Source: Zobellia alginiliquefaciens
GTDB taxonomy: Bacteria > Bacteroidota > Bacteroidia > Flavobacteriales > Flavobacteriaceae
Direction of reading: 5' to 3'
Length of the DNA stretch: 64,000 nt
Assembly: GCF_029323795.1 (NCBI RefSeq)
Contig: NZ_CP119758.1
Span: 4,154,001 to 4,218,000 of the forward strand
Of the stretch, positions 1 through 9,542 are shown piece after piece (position 1 is the stretch's first letter; each line of letters opens with the position of its first letter). The position numbers were made by a program, and so were the translations under genes. The notes below the pieces were generated by a model that made no database searches, had not been told where the DNA came from, and worked only from the letters and a program-made list of their open reading frames with translations.

Positions 1-1
1 A

Positions 2-1045
2 ACTGAGGTTGATGCTCGCGGCGGTTTTGCCGCAATCATTGATAGTGGAGCACCTATAATTCTTTCAAATGATGCTAACGCCACTATTTCATATGTTGGG
101 ACTGCTGACGATAATAGTTGGCCTGGCGGACCTCTTAATTATAGTAACAGATCGGAATATTATAGACGTAAACCTTCTTCTACGATTGTAAACGACCTTA
201 TTGAACTTAATGACCCTAGGTTAACAAAATGGGTAGCGCCGGTAGACGTGCAATTAGTACCGGGTACAGAGAATAAAGTGGAGGAAGAAGACGGTCGTTT
301 AAAACGTTATGTTGATGTGGATATTGACGCGATTAACTCAGATGGCAATCCTGAGAACGATTTAAACACTTCTCTTTTTGTTGGTCTCCCAATAGCATTG
401 AACGCACCGAACGATTTTAATTTGGGTGCATCTACCTTAACTGATTTTGGTGATGCAATTGCGGCCTTGGACCCCAATATTTATTTAGCGGCAGCGGCTA
501 ATCCGCATACCTCTTATCTAACATCAATGTATTCAGAAGACAGCAATGAATTGGTAAAAGCTGTATTCATGCATGCAGCAGAGATAGAGTTTTTGTTAGC
601 GGAAGCAAGTATTAGAGGTTGGATCGGCGATGATGCCAAGTCTCACTACGAGAAAGGAATAGAGTTATCCTTTGAGCAGTATGAGATACAAGATGGCGAT
701 GCGGAAGCTGTTTATGATGAGCAGAACAATGAGTTAGTGGCTTTTGACAAGGCTTCTTATTTGGCTAACGCCAATACAATATATGACACGGCAAGCGATC
801 CATTGGAACCGGTCATACATCAAAAGTGGATTTCACTTTGGTTTACTTATGAAGCTTGGTTCGATTTTAGAAGAACGGGGTATCCTAATTTGGATAAGAA
901 TATTATATCCGGCACCAAAGGGCAAATTACTCCAGTGCGTTTTATCTATTCAGATCCAAATAATGAAGGTAATATGGTTGATGCCGTTTCTAGATTAAAT
1001 CCGGCGGAGAATGACCAGTGGGCCAAAATGTGGCTGCTACAGTAA
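2..1045 (+). CDS. SusD/RagB-like outer-membrane lipoprotein, C-terminal part
   Basis: The frame is open from base 2, so only about the last 347 residues of a gene that starts left of the window are seen. SusD-like proteins are surface lipoproteins that cap a SusC TonB-dependent porin and hand it a nutrient. The C-terminal family signatures are visible: EIEFLLAEASIRGWIGDDA, a short tract of the TPR-like scaffold, and QKWISLWFTYEAWFDFRRTG, which resembles the SusD-like_2 branch rather than classical SusD. The protein ends in WLLQ. The phosphatase gene 93 bases downstream on the same strand may be in the same operon, which would make the substrate a phosphate ester; that is inference. The N-terminus, signal peptide and partner SusC are not in the window. 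Confidence 0.85.
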   Translation, partial: TEVDARGGFAAIIDSGAPIILSNDANATISYVGTADDNSWPGGPLNYSNRSEYYRRKPSSTIVNDLIELNDPRLTKWVAPVDVQLVPGTENKVEEEDGRLKRYVDVDIDAINSDGNPENDLNTSLFVGLPIALNAPNDFNLGASTLTDFGDAIAALDPNIYLAAAANPHTSYLTSMYSEDSNELVKAVFMHAAEIEFLLAEASIRGWIGDDAKSHYEKGIELSFEQYEIQDGDAEAVYDEQNNELVAFDKASYLANANTIYDTASDPLEPVIHQKWISLWFTYEAWFDFRRTGYPNLDKNIISGTKGQITPVRFIYSDPNNEGNMVDAVSRLNPAENDQWAKMWLLQ

Positions 1046-1138
1046 GGCTTTTATGATAATAAAACGATAAAAGGAATAGGGCGGACCACATAGGGCCGTC
1101 CTATATTAAAAGTAAACTTGAATCCTAATTATATTTCT

Positions 1139-2593
1139 ATGAAGTCAATATTTAAATCTAATTCTAGTTGTTGCAAGCTTGTTATGGCACTAGGGCTTAT
1201 TCTTTTTGTTTCTTGTAAACAAAGTAGCAACGAAGGCCATATGCATGGTTTAGGACAAGATGAACACCACCACACCCACTATCAAAAGCACGATACGGTA
1301 TTATCGCATAAACTTATCTACCCAAGTAAAGTTCCCGATAGAATTATTGCAAATTTACCAGAAGATGCCGCCACTATGTTAGCGGTTAACTGGCGAACGA
1401 ACCAGCAAATAGACACAGCTTATTTGGAAGTGGCACTGGCTACAGACGGCCCTGAATTTAGATTGGGGAATATTATGAGAACCAAAGCCATTACTGAAAG
1501 ATTTGAAAACAAGCACGAGAAAAATCCGGAACCCTTGGTTAAAGCAAGTTTTCATTCAGCTACGGCAACCGGTTTAGTGCCAGACACAACCTATGTTTAT
1601 CGAGTTGGAACCGATGCTGGTGAAATCAAAGGCGATATTTTATGGAGCGAATGGTTTCAGTATAGAACCGCATCTGACAAAAGCGGAAAAGAATTTAGTT
1701 TTATCTATTTTGGGGATGCTCAGAATGATGTAAAATCTATGTGGAGCCGTGTGATACGAAATTCCTATAAACAATTCCCTTCTGTGGATTTTATGCTTCA
1801 TGCCGGGGATTTGATAAACAGTCAGGATTCTAATCTTGAATGGGGCGAATGGTTTCATGCAGGGAGTTTTATTCATGCTACCATACCGAGCATAATGACA
1901 CCTGGAAACCATGAGTACAGAGATGCTGATCTTACGCCATTATGGAGACCTCAATTTAACCTACCTAAAAACGGGCCTGAAGGAATAGATGGGGTAGTAG
2001 AAACTACATATGCTGTAGATTATCAAGATTTAAAGGTCATATCTATCGATTGTATCCATTTTAAGAAAAATGAAGAGGAAAGAGCAGCACAGGTTAAATG
2101 GTTGGATTCCGTTTTAAGTCACAATACCAAAAAATGGACGGCAATTACATTACATTTTCCTTTATATACTCCCGCTAAAAAAAGAGAGAACTATGAGGTG
2201 CTTATTGAGCATCTTAAACCTTTAATAGATAAGTATAAGGTGGATTTAGTTTTGCAAGGTCATGATCACACCTACGCACGGGGCCAGATAAATAATGAAG
2301 AATCTGGTGTGACTTCAGTTTCTGATGCCGGTACTATTTACGCCGTATCGGTAAGTGGGCCAAAGATGTATGAGTCGGTTGATAAAAGCTGGATAGAGAG
2401 GAGAGGAGAGTTTACTCAATTATTCCAGATAATTACAATTGCAGGCAATGTACTGAGTTATGAGGCCTATACTCCAATTGGAACTTTGTATGACGCTTTT
2501 GATTTGATGAAAATTAACGGAAAGAAGAAGTTAGTAAATAGGATTCCCGAAACTCCAGTTCGTTTGAGAAAGGACTATGTAGAAAACGAATAA
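1139..2593 (+). CDS. Purple-acid-phosphatase-like metallophosphoesterase lipoprotein
   Basis: Predicted exported phosphatase or phosphodiesterase of about 484 residues. A hydrophobic segment (MALGLILFVSC) ending in a cysteine suggests a lipoprotein. An N-terminal fibronectin-like domain of purple acid phosphatases (about residues 45-165) precedes a calcineurin-like metallophosphoesterase domain with all metal-binding blocks in order: YFGDAQ, HAGDLI, GNHEY, LHFPLY and QGHDHTYAR. A His-rich stretch follows the signal (GHMHGLGQDEHHHTH). I chose the ATG at 1139 because it puts a normal lipoprotein signal at the N-terminus; a TTG at 1118 in the same frame would add seven residues. It is clearly a paralogue of the minus-strand gene at 14814-16217, motif for motif. 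It lies between susD ends and a fecR/sigma pair, consistent with phosphate-ester uptake. The exact substrate cannot be read from the sequence. Confidence 0.88.
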   Translation: MKSIFKSNSSCCKLVMALGLILFVSCKQSSNEGHMHGLGQDEHHHTHYQKHDTVLSHKLIYPSKVPDRIIANLPEDAATMLAVNWRTNQQIDTAYLEVALATDGPEFRLGNIMRTKAITERFENKHEKNPEPLVKASFHSATATGLVPDTTYVYRVGTDAGEIKGDILWSEWFQYRTASDKSGKEFSFIYFGDAQNDVKSMWSRVIRNSYKQFPSVDFMLHAGDLINSQDSNLEWGEWFHAGSFIHATIPSIMTPGNHEYRDADLTPLWRPQFNLPKNGPEGIDGVVETTYAVDYQDLKVISIDCIHFKKNEEERAAQVKWLDSVLSHNTKKWTAITLHFPLYTPAKKRENYEVLIEHLKPLIDKYKVDLVLQGHDHTYARGQINNEESGVTSVSDAGTIYAVSVSGPKMYESVDKSWIERRGEFTQLFQIITIAGNVLSYEAYTPIGTLYDAFDLMKINGKKKLVNRIPETPVRLRKDYVENE

Positions 2594-2770
2594 AGATGAC
2601 CAAATATTTATAAAGTAATGACTATAGTTATATGAGGTCAAAATTTGATACTCTTTATCATTTTTAAAAAAGTGGGTTAACATTAAGTTAATCGACTTTT
2701 TGCATTTTGGTGACATTGCGGTCTAGGGGTAAAACTATCTTTTCGCGCTCATAGAAGTAAACAAGAGACC

Positions 2771-3757
2771 ATGGAAATATCTAAGGAAGATATTGAATGT
2801 GCCAGAAGACTTGCGGGAGAAATGGAGAGCAACCAAGAACAATCTATGTTTGAGGTAAAACTGCTGTTGGATGATAGCGTAAGTGAATTGTACCAAGACT
2901 ACAAGTTACTCTGGGATGCTTATCCCAAACCATTACTTCATCTAAACAAAAATAAATTTGCAAATCGTTTAAGAAACGAGGTCAATTCAAAACCTAAAAA
3001 AAGAACAATAGTCCTAAACACTAAAAATAAAATGTGGTTAGCGGTTGCTGCTACAATTTTGTTAGCTCTTTTCGTATCAAGACTTCTAACAGGAACCGAT
3101 TCTAGGTATACCAATCATATTACCGCTTTAAAAGGTGAGCGTACACAAATAACATTACCGGACCATTCTACCGTAACCCTTAATTCTGAAGCGCAGATTA
3201 AATATCCGGAAATGTTCGGTACAAAAAGTAGGGAAGTATGGGTAGAAGGAGAAGCTTATTTTGATATAACTAAAGACGTTGACCGGCCTTTTAGGGTGAG
3301 GGCAAATGGATTTGTAATTGAGGTTCTAGGTACAAAGTTCAACGTAAACGATAAAGGCACTATAACCAAAGTTTCTTTAGAAAGCGGAAAAGTAAAGGTG
3401 AAATTAAAAGAGTCGGGAGACGAGATACGATTAGAGCCTAAAGAAGAACTTATTTGGAATAGTGAAACAGGGGAGGTGATAAAGCGAAATTTTGATATTT
3501 CAAAAACTACATCTTGGAAAGATAATATTCTTGTTTTAAATGGATTACCACTTCAAAAAGCACTCGCAGATATCAATTCATTTTATGGGGTTGACTTCTC
3601 TGTTGGCGACAGTCTTGTTGGGGCGAAAGAAATTAATGGCGCATTTGAGAACCAAAGTCTTGATGACTTTATACAAACGCTGGCCTTTATTGCAGATGTA
3701 AAAATAACTCCTATATCGGATAACAAATTTTCAATTTCCCCAAGTGATGAAAACTAA
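2771..3757 (+). CDS. FecR-family anti-sigma factor
   Basis: Inner-membrane anti-sigma regulator of 328 residues. The N-terminal cytoplasmic part (about 1-76) should hold the partner ECF sigma factor. A single membrane span follows (MWLAVAATILLALFVSRLL, about 89-107), then a periplasmic FecR domain (about 125-225, with GERTQITLPDHSTVTLNSEA and EVLGTKFNVN) and a C-terminal DUF4974 domain (about 255-325, LQKALADINSFYGVDF) that contacts the N-terminal signalling domain of the SusC protein. The gene overlaps the following sigma gene by 11 bases, so the pair is translationally coupled. The order fecR then sigma is the reverse of the usual order, which is seen in the two other loci of this window. 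Confidence 0.92.
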   Translation: MEISKEDIECARRLAGEMESNQEQSMFEVKLLLDDSVSELYQDYKLLWDAYPKPLLHLNKNKFANRLRNEVNSKPKKRTIVLNTKNKMWLAVAATILLALFVSRLLTGTDSRYTNHITALKGERTQITLPDHSTVTLNSEAQIKYPEMFGTKSREVWVEGEAYFDITKDVDRPFRVRANGFVIEVLGTKFNVNDKGTITKVSLESGKVKVKLKESGDEIRLEPKEELIWNSETGEVIKRNFDISKTTSWKDNILVLNGLPLQKALADINSFYGVDFSVGDSLVGAKEINGAFENQSLDDFIQTLAFIADVKITPISDNKFSISPSDEN

Positions 3758-4343
3758 ATCCTACACAACAAACCATGAGCGCTTTAGACGGTTGTCCGAT
3801 TTGGAGTTGTTTAAATTGATTCAAGAGCGAGACAAAGGAGCCCTTGAGACCATTTTCAATAGACATTATGATGGGCTTTGCAGGTTTGGTCTCTCCTACA
3901 CTAATGAGCAGAATAGTGTAGAAGAAGTTGTGTCCGATGTATTTCTTCAGCTTTGGAACAATGAAACTCGGATACAGGAAATAAGAAACCCTAAACCTTA
4001 TTTGTATGTAGTAGTGAAAAACAAATTGCTACAGGCTATTTCCAAATCTAATCTCAAGCAGTCTTTTGACCAGGGGTTTGAAGCTGAATACACTACGAGT
4101 CCAAGTATAGAACAGCAAATTATAAATCAGGAAGAGAAGGAAATATTCAGTCAGAAAATAGAAGAAATCCTATGTCAAATACCCAAGAAGTCTCGTCAAA
4201 TTTTTGAAATGAGCAGGCTGGACGAACTCAAATACAGAGAAATTTCTGAAATCTTGGGGATTTCTGTGAAAACTGTAGAAAGCCATATGGCCCATGCCTT
4301 AAAAATCATTAGAAGCACCGTACTCAAGAAAAAGCAATATTAA
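3747..4343 (+). CDS. ECF RNA polymerase sigma-70 factor
   Basis: Extracytoplasmic-function sigma factor, 198 residues from the ATG at 3747 (a GTG at 3744 is the only other nearby start). Region 2 lies at about 25-95 (FNRHYDGLCRFGLSY, EEVVSDVFLQLW) and region 4 with its helix-turn-helix at about 140-190 (IPKKSRQIFEMSRLDELKY, EISEILGISVKTVESH). It overlaps the end of the fecR gene by 11 bases and lies 94 bases before susC, which it probably drives when the SusC signalling domain reports substrate through FecR. Length and motifs are normal for the Bacteroidota-specific ECF family. Confidence 0.93.
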   Translation: MKTKSYTTNHERFRRLSDLELFKLIQERDKGALETIFNRHYDGLCRFGLSYTNEQNSVEEVVSDVFLQLWNNETRIQEIRNPKPYLYVVVKNKLLQAISKSNLKQSFDQGFEAEYTTSPSIEQQIINQEEKEIFSQKIEEILCQIPKKSRQIFEMSRLDELKYREISEILGISVKTVESHMAHALKIIRSTVLKKKQY

Positions 4344-4437
4344 CCCTATACCTCACTACTTATGGTACAACCCTAAAAACAAATCTTTCAACTACTTAGA
4401 ATTATTGAGAACAAACAACTAAAGTATCTAATACCAA

Positions 4438-7400
4438 ATGAAAAAATTAAACATATTAGCACTATTACTGTGCTTGCCATTTCTAGGTCTGGGAAAAGAA
4501 ATTCCCATTACACCGGTATCAACGGTAAAGACACAGAATTTAGATGATATTAACCTGAGCCTTAAAAGTGTTTCATTAGAGAAAGTCTTTGACTTGATTG
4601 CCAGTCAAACCGGAAAAAGATTTATTTATGCCGCCGATGCTCAATACCTGCAACAACGCATCAGTTTAGATGTAAACAAAGAGAACCTGAACTCCGTTTT
4701 AGACGTGCTTAAAGGTAAAGCCAATGTAGATTTTAAGGTTACCGATCAAGGGGTGTTGGTAAAGTTTATTCAAGAAAAGCGGAAAGTAACCGGTACCGTC
4801 GTGGATGAGGCGGGTATTGCCGTACCCGGAGCCAATGTTTTTGTAGAGGGAACGGAATACGGTGCAGTATCTGATTTTGATGGAAAATTTGTCATTGAAA
4901 TTCCTTCTAACTTTAACACTCTTTCCGTTACCTATATCGGTTACAAAAGACAAGATGTTAGTATAGAAGGGTTGGATACTATAACCATAATGCTTTCTGA
5001 AAGTGCCTCACAGCTAGATGAAATTATTGTGGTAGGTTATGGCACCGAATCAAGAAAAAACATCACGGGAGCTATCGCTACAGTATCACCAGAAGATATA
5101 AATACACAACCCAAGGCCAACGTGGTTGAAATGTTGGAAGGTAGATTGCCCGGGGTCCAGATTATGAGTGATAACTCTCCAGGAGGAGGAACTTCTATAA
5201 GAGTAAGGGGGTTTAGTACTATCAATAGCAACGATCCTTTGGTTATAATAGATGGTGTGCCGGCTTCCAATGGGTTAAACGGAATTAACCCTACGGATAT
5301 TGAAAGTATTCAAGTGTTGAAGGATGCAGCTTCCTCTTCTATTTACGGTTCAAGGGCGGCAAATGGGGTTGTAATTATCACTACAAAAAAGGGCTCTAAT
5401 TCGGAAGGTGGTTACGAGGTCACTTTTGATAGCTACGCGGGTATCCAGTCTAGCTACAATCTACCAAGAATGCTTAACGCTCAGCAGTACGGAGATTTAT
5501 TATGGCAGGCGACCTTAAACGATGGAGGCACGCCTTCCAACGATATTTATGGCGATGACCCTACTCAAGCGGTTGTGCCACAATATTTGAATGCAGATCA
5601 GACCATACCCAGTGCAGATGTCAATTGGGTAGACGAGATTATGCAAACAGCAGCAGTTCAATCATACAATGTGTCACTGGCAAAAGGGGATTCTAAAGGA
5701 CAGCATATGTTTTCCGTTGGATATTTTAATCAAGAAGGCCTTATTAAACATACGGGTTTTGAGCGGTATTCAGCAAGATTCAATTCCTCGTATAATATTG
5801 GTGAATTTTTAACTATTGGAGAAAACTTTACGGTCAATTATAAAGAACGCGTTTCAGTAGGTACAAATGAAGCTTTGGGTAGCGTAATCCTTACTGCAAT
5901 GCAGTTTCCGTCTATAGTTCCTGTAAAGGATATAAATGGCAATTACGCCGGTAATCCTATAAACGACAGTAATAACCCTATGGGTCAATTGGACCGCAAT
6001 AAAGACAATAAACAGAAGCGAGTACAGGCTTTAGGTAATTTATTTGCCAATCTGTATATAAAAGATTTTACTTTTAAAACCTCGTTTGGCCTAGATTATG
6101 AAAATTATAACTATAGACAGTTTTCTCAAACTTTTGATGAAATTCTGGTTACGAACAATACAAATTCTTTGTCCACTTCAAATAGTTTCAATTACCAGTT
6201 TTCATTTACGAATACTTTGAACTATAAAAAGCGCTTTGGCAATCATAGTTTGGATGTTTTGTTAGGGCAAGAGGCTATTGAATACAACTATGAAAATTTT
6301 GGTGCCGAGGTGAGCGAATTTTTATATGAAGATGAAAATTTTCGCTATTTAAGCTTTGGAACGGAGAATATGCTCAACTCCGGAGGAGCCTCTGGTTGGT
6401 CGCTTAATTCGTATTTTGGTAGGTTGAATTATAATTTTGACGAGAAATATCTATTTACGGCAACAGTAAGGAATGATGGTAGTTCAAGATTTAGTGAGGA
6501 TAACCGATGGGGAACATTCCCAGCTTTTTCTTTAGGATGGCGTTTAGACCGTGAAGATTTTTTTAATACGAATGGGCTTGTTTCTTCCTTATTGTTAAGA
6601 GGTAGTTGGGGACAAACCGGAAACCAAGAAATTTCCAACTACGCTACTGTTGATAGCTACAGAAACAACAATGCCAATTCTAACTACGCTATAGATGGAG
6701 CTCAAGAAGCGGTTTACACTGGACTTACCCAATCACGTATTGCCAACCCGAATCTAAAATGGGAAACTACAACTCAAACTTCTTTGGGGGTCGATTTAGG
6801 TCTTTTAGATGACCGACTGAACATTACTGCAGATTATTACATCAAAGAAACCGATGATATTTTAATCTATAACACTGTACCGTTAACCTATGGAGGAACA
6901 AATGATGGCCAATGGGTGAACGATGGTAAGATGAAAAACAATGGTTTTGAAATTAACATCGATTATGCCGATCAGACAGGCGAATTAGGGTATCAAATTG
7001 GATTAAATCTTACCGGAGCTAATAATGAACTAACAGAGTTGAACACTTCGGATTATTTAGGAATACCCAGCTCATCCTTACACAGTGTAAACTTTGACCA
7101 AGAAATTTCTAGAAGTGCGGTTGGGCAACCTATCGCATCCTTTTTCGGACATGAAGCAGATGGTTTGTTTCAAAGTCAGGCAGAAATAGATAGCTATGGC
7201 TTACAGCCTAATGCCAGCCCTGGTGACATTAAGTTCAAAGATGTTGATGGTGATGGTGATGTTGATGCTGATGATAGAACTTTTATTGGTTCTCCGCATG
7301 CGGATATCATGCTTGGCCTTAATCTACAGTTCAACTATAAGAATTTTGATTTGAGCATGTTCTTTAACGGCAGTTTTGGTAATGATACTTATAACTTTAC

Positions 7401-7806
7401 CAAGTACAAAAACCACTTTTTTAATCAAGCGGCCTACAACAAGGAAGATGTATTATTGGATGCATGGTCTCCAAGCAATACTGACAGTAGCATACCACGT
7501 CTATCATTAGATGACCCCAACAATAATATTCGTCCCTCTTCTTACTACGTAGAAGATGGGTCTTTCGTCAGGCTTACCAATATGCAGGTCGGCTATAATT
7601 TTGAACCGGAATTGTTAGGAGGTGTAAACCTTAGAATTTATGCGCAGGCCAGTAATCTATTTACAATTACCGATTACAGCGGTATGAATCCGCAAGTAGG
7701 ACTTCAAAACTATTCAGGTAGTAATAGGAATCTAGACATTGGGGTAGATAGAGGCTTGTACCCGCCAAGCAGAACTTTTGTAATTGGATGTAACCTAAAA
7801 CTTTAA
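4438..7806 (+). CDS. SusC/RagA-family TonB-linked outer-membrane transporter
   Basis: Outer-membrane TonB-dependent porin of 1122 residues. In order: signal peptide (about 1-19), an STN signalling domain (about 35-105, LSLKSVSLEKVFDLIASQTG) that can talk to FecR, a carboxypeptidase-regulatory-like beta-sandwich (about 117-195), a plug with the SusC signature SQLDEIIVVGYGT and SIYGSRAANGVVIITTKKG, and a long beta-barrel. An acidic, EF-hand-like loop (DVDGDGDVDADDRTFIG, about residue 935) is common in SusC proteins. The C-terminus is KL rather than the usual aromatic residue, a small oddity. It is followed 7 bases later by susD and preceded by its sigma/FecR pair. The neighbouring phosphatases point to an organophosphate substrate, but the barrel itself does not show this. 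Confidence 0.95.
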   Translation: MKKLNILALLLCLPFLGLGKEIPITPVSTVKTQNLDDINLSLKSVSLEKVFDLIASQTGKRFIYAADAQYLQQRISLDVNKENLNSVLDVLKGKANVDFKVTDQGVLVKFIQEKRKVTGTVVDEAGIAVPGANVFVEGTEYGAVSDFDGKFVIEIPSNFNTLSVTYIGYKRQDVSIEGLDTITIMLSESASQLDEIIVVGYGTESRKNITGAIATVSPEDINTQPKANVVEMLEGRLPGVQIMSDNSPGGGTSIRVRGFSTINSNDPLVIIDGVPASNGLNGINPTDIESIQVLKDAASSSIYGSRAANGVVIITTKKGSNSEGGYEVTFDSYAGIQSSYNLPRMLNAQQYGDLLWQATLNDGGTPSNDIYGDDPTQAVVPQYLNADQTIPSADVNWVDEIMQTAAVQSYNVSLAKGDSKGQHMFSVGYFNQEGLIKHTGFERYSARFNSSYNIGEFLTIGENFTVNYKERVSVGTNEALGSVILTAMQFPSIVPVKDINGNYAGNPINDSNNPMGQLDRNKDNKQKRVQALGNLFANLYIKDFTFKTSFGLDYENYNYRQFSQTFDEILVTNNTNSLSTSNSFNYQFSFTNTLNYKKRFGNHSLDVLLGQEAIEYNYENFGAEVSEFLYEDENFRYLSFGTENMLNSGGASGWSLNSYFGRLNYNFDEKYLFTATVRNDGSSRFSEDNRWGTFPAFSLGWRLDREDFFNTNGLVSSLLLRGSWGQTGNQEISNYATVDSYRNNNANSNYAIDGAQEAVYTGLTQSRIANPNLKWETTTQTSLGVDLGLLDDRLNITADYYIKETDDILIYNTVPLTYGGTNDGQWVNDGKMKNNGFEINIDYADQTGELGYQIGLNLTGANNELTELNTSDYLGIPSSSLHSVNFDQEISRSAVGQPIASFFGHEADGLFQSQAEIDSYGLQPNASPGDIKFKDVDGDGDVDADDRTFIGSPHADIMLGLNLQFNYKNFDLSMFFNGSFGNDTYNFTKYKNHFFNQAAYNKEDVLLDAWSPSNTDSSIPRLSLDDPNNNIRPSSYYVEDGSFVRLTNMQVGYNFEPELLGGVNLRIYAQASNLFTITDYSGMNPQVGLQNYSGSNRNLDIGVDRGLYPPSRTFVIGCNLKL

Positions 7807-7813
7807 TAAAACG

Positions 7814-9490
7814 ATGAAAAACTTACGACAAGAAAAATCGAAAATACTTGTAATCGTTGCGGTTATAGCACTGACAATAATGGGCTCTTGCTCCGATGAT
7901 TATTTAGAGGAAGTAACATTTGGGGAAGTCCCTCCATCTGAAATGACTAAACCCGAAAATGTAGAGAAAGCTATTATTTCGGCCTACAGTGTTCTAAACG
8001 GACAGATTGATGGAGCGAGCAACGCTTATAACTCACCTGCCTCGAACTGGAGTTTTGGCGATGTAGTTTCAGATGATAGCTACAAAGGTGGTGGTGGAAC
8101 CGGTGATCAGAATCAAATTCATCAAATGGAATTATATAATACAAATTCCACAACCTATGATGTTGAACGCAAATGGATGGCTCTTTATGAAGGTGTGAAA
8201 AGAACCAATGAGGCAATGAAGTTGCTAGATGCGTCAGAAGATTTTGATGCTGGTTTAAAAGCACAGCGTAGAGCCGAATTGAGATTTATTAGAGGACACT
8301 ACTATTTTGAGCTAAAGAAAATCTATAATCAAATTCCGTACATAGATGAGACTGCGGAAACAGTAGACGATTATGCCCGTTCAAATACGGAATTTACTTC
8401 TGAAGAATTATGGGGTAAAATTGAAGACGATTTTCAAGCGGCTTATGATGTACTGCCAGATTCACAAGAGGAACAAGGTAGGCCTACAAAATTGGCGGCC
8501 ATGGCCTATTTGGCAAAAACTTATCTTTTTCAAGAAAAATGGCAAGATGCATTTGATGCCACCACTTTGGTTATGAGTGGTAACTACGGACTTATGGATG
8601 ATTTTCAGTCCGTTTTTCTTCCGGAGAACGATAACGGTATAGAAGTGGTTTTTGCGGTACAGTATTCGGTTAATGATGGTCAGTCCGATAACTACAATGG
8701 TAGTATCGGTGATCGTTTGACTGCTCCAGGAGGTCCTTTTTATTCTCAGTATGGCTTCCACCGCCCGTCTCAGAATTTAGTGAATACTTTTAAGACGGAT
8801 GCTAGTGGTCTTCCGGTGGTAGATAATGTAGAAATTACTGCAACTGACAATGTTGACCCACGCTTGGATATCACAATTGGCCGTCCAGGAATTCCATATA
8901 AAGATTTAGATGTTTTATATGAGGATAACTGGGCACGTGATTTGGCCACTTATGGACCTTTCGGTCCTAAAAAGCGAATCCTTTCTGCTAATTCTCCTTA
9001 TCATGTTACGGTTTGGCCTTATGTTGATGCGCTTAACTACTATATCATTCGTTATGCTGAGGTGCTATTATGGAGAGCCGAAGCAGCAGTAGAATTGGGT
9101 AACCTAGAAGAGGCCCGCAACCTGGTTAATGAAATTAGACAACGTGCTGCCAACTCTGAGTTTGTAAAAACACTTGATGGCTCAGCGGATGCTGCCAACT
9201 ATGTTATAGCTACTTATGACACGGTATGGACAGATATAGACGATGCAAGGGATAAAGTACGTTTAGAAACGCGTTTGGAATTAGCAATGGAAGGACATAG
9301 ATTTTTTAACCTTGTTCGCTGGGGTATCGCCAAAGATGTTATAGACGATTATCTGGTGATAGAAAAAACTAGACGAAGTCATTTAACGAATGCAGCTTTC
9401 ACCGCAGGTAAAAATGAATATTGGCCTATTCCGCAAGAATATATAGATAGTGTAGAAGATGGGCTTATAACCCAGAACAACGGATATTAA
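7814..9490 (+). CDS. RagB/SusD-family nutrient-binding lipoprotein
   Basis: Surface lipoprotein of 558 residues, partner of the SusC gene 7 bases upstream. Signal with lipobox IMGSC near residue 26; acidic residues after the cysteine (SDDYLEE) match the Bacteroidota lipoprotein export signal. The N-terminal SusD-like region starts about residue 35 and the C-terminal RagB/SusD domain runs to the end (YIIRYAEVLLWRAEAAVELGN, LVNEIRQRAA, RLELAMEGHRFFNLVRWG, YWPIPQEYID), with the conserved QNNGY end. A rho-independent terminator follows 11 bases after the stop, so this closes the locus that begins with fecR. Substrate unknown. Confidence 0.94.
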   Translation: MKNLRQEKSKILVIVAVIALTIMGSCSDDYLEEVTFGEVPPSEMTKPENVEKAIISAYSVLNGQIDGASNAYNSPASNWSFGDVVSDDSYKGGGGTGDQNQIHQMELYNTNSTTYDVERKWMALYEGVKRTNEAMKLLDASEDFDAGLKAQRRAELRFIRGHYYFELKKIYNQIPYIDETAETVDDYARSNTEFTSEELWGKIEDDFQAAYDVLPDSQEEQGRPTKLAAMAYLAKTYLFQEKWQDAFDATTLVMSGNYGLMDDFQSVFLPENDNGIEVVFAVQYSVNDGQSDNYNGSIGDRLTAPGGPFYSQYGFHRPSQNLVNTFKTDASGLPVVDNVEITATDNVDPRLDITIGRPGIPYKDLDVLYEDNWARDLATYGPFGPKKRILSANSPYHVTVWPYVDALNYYIIRYAEVLLWRAEAAVELGNLEEARNLVNEIRQRAANSEFVKTLDGSADAANYVIATYDTVWTDIDDARDKVRLETRLELAMEGHRFFNLVRWGIAKDVIDDYLVIEKTRRSHLTNAAFTAGKNEYWPIPQEYIDSVEDGLITQNNGY

Positions 9491-9501
9491 TTATTATAAC
9501 G

Positions 9502-9530
9502 AGGGCTTCTATTATAGAGGCCCTTTTTTT
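9502..9530 (+). terminator. Rho-independent terminator after susD
   Basis: AGGGC at 9502-9506 pairs with GCCCT at 9520-9524, and the inner bases TTCTAT and ATAGAG extend the stem with one or two wobbles. A run of seven T follows. It ends the susC-susD transcript before the next gene at 9543. Confidence 0.8.
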
Positions 9531-9542
9531 ATCATGTACGGT

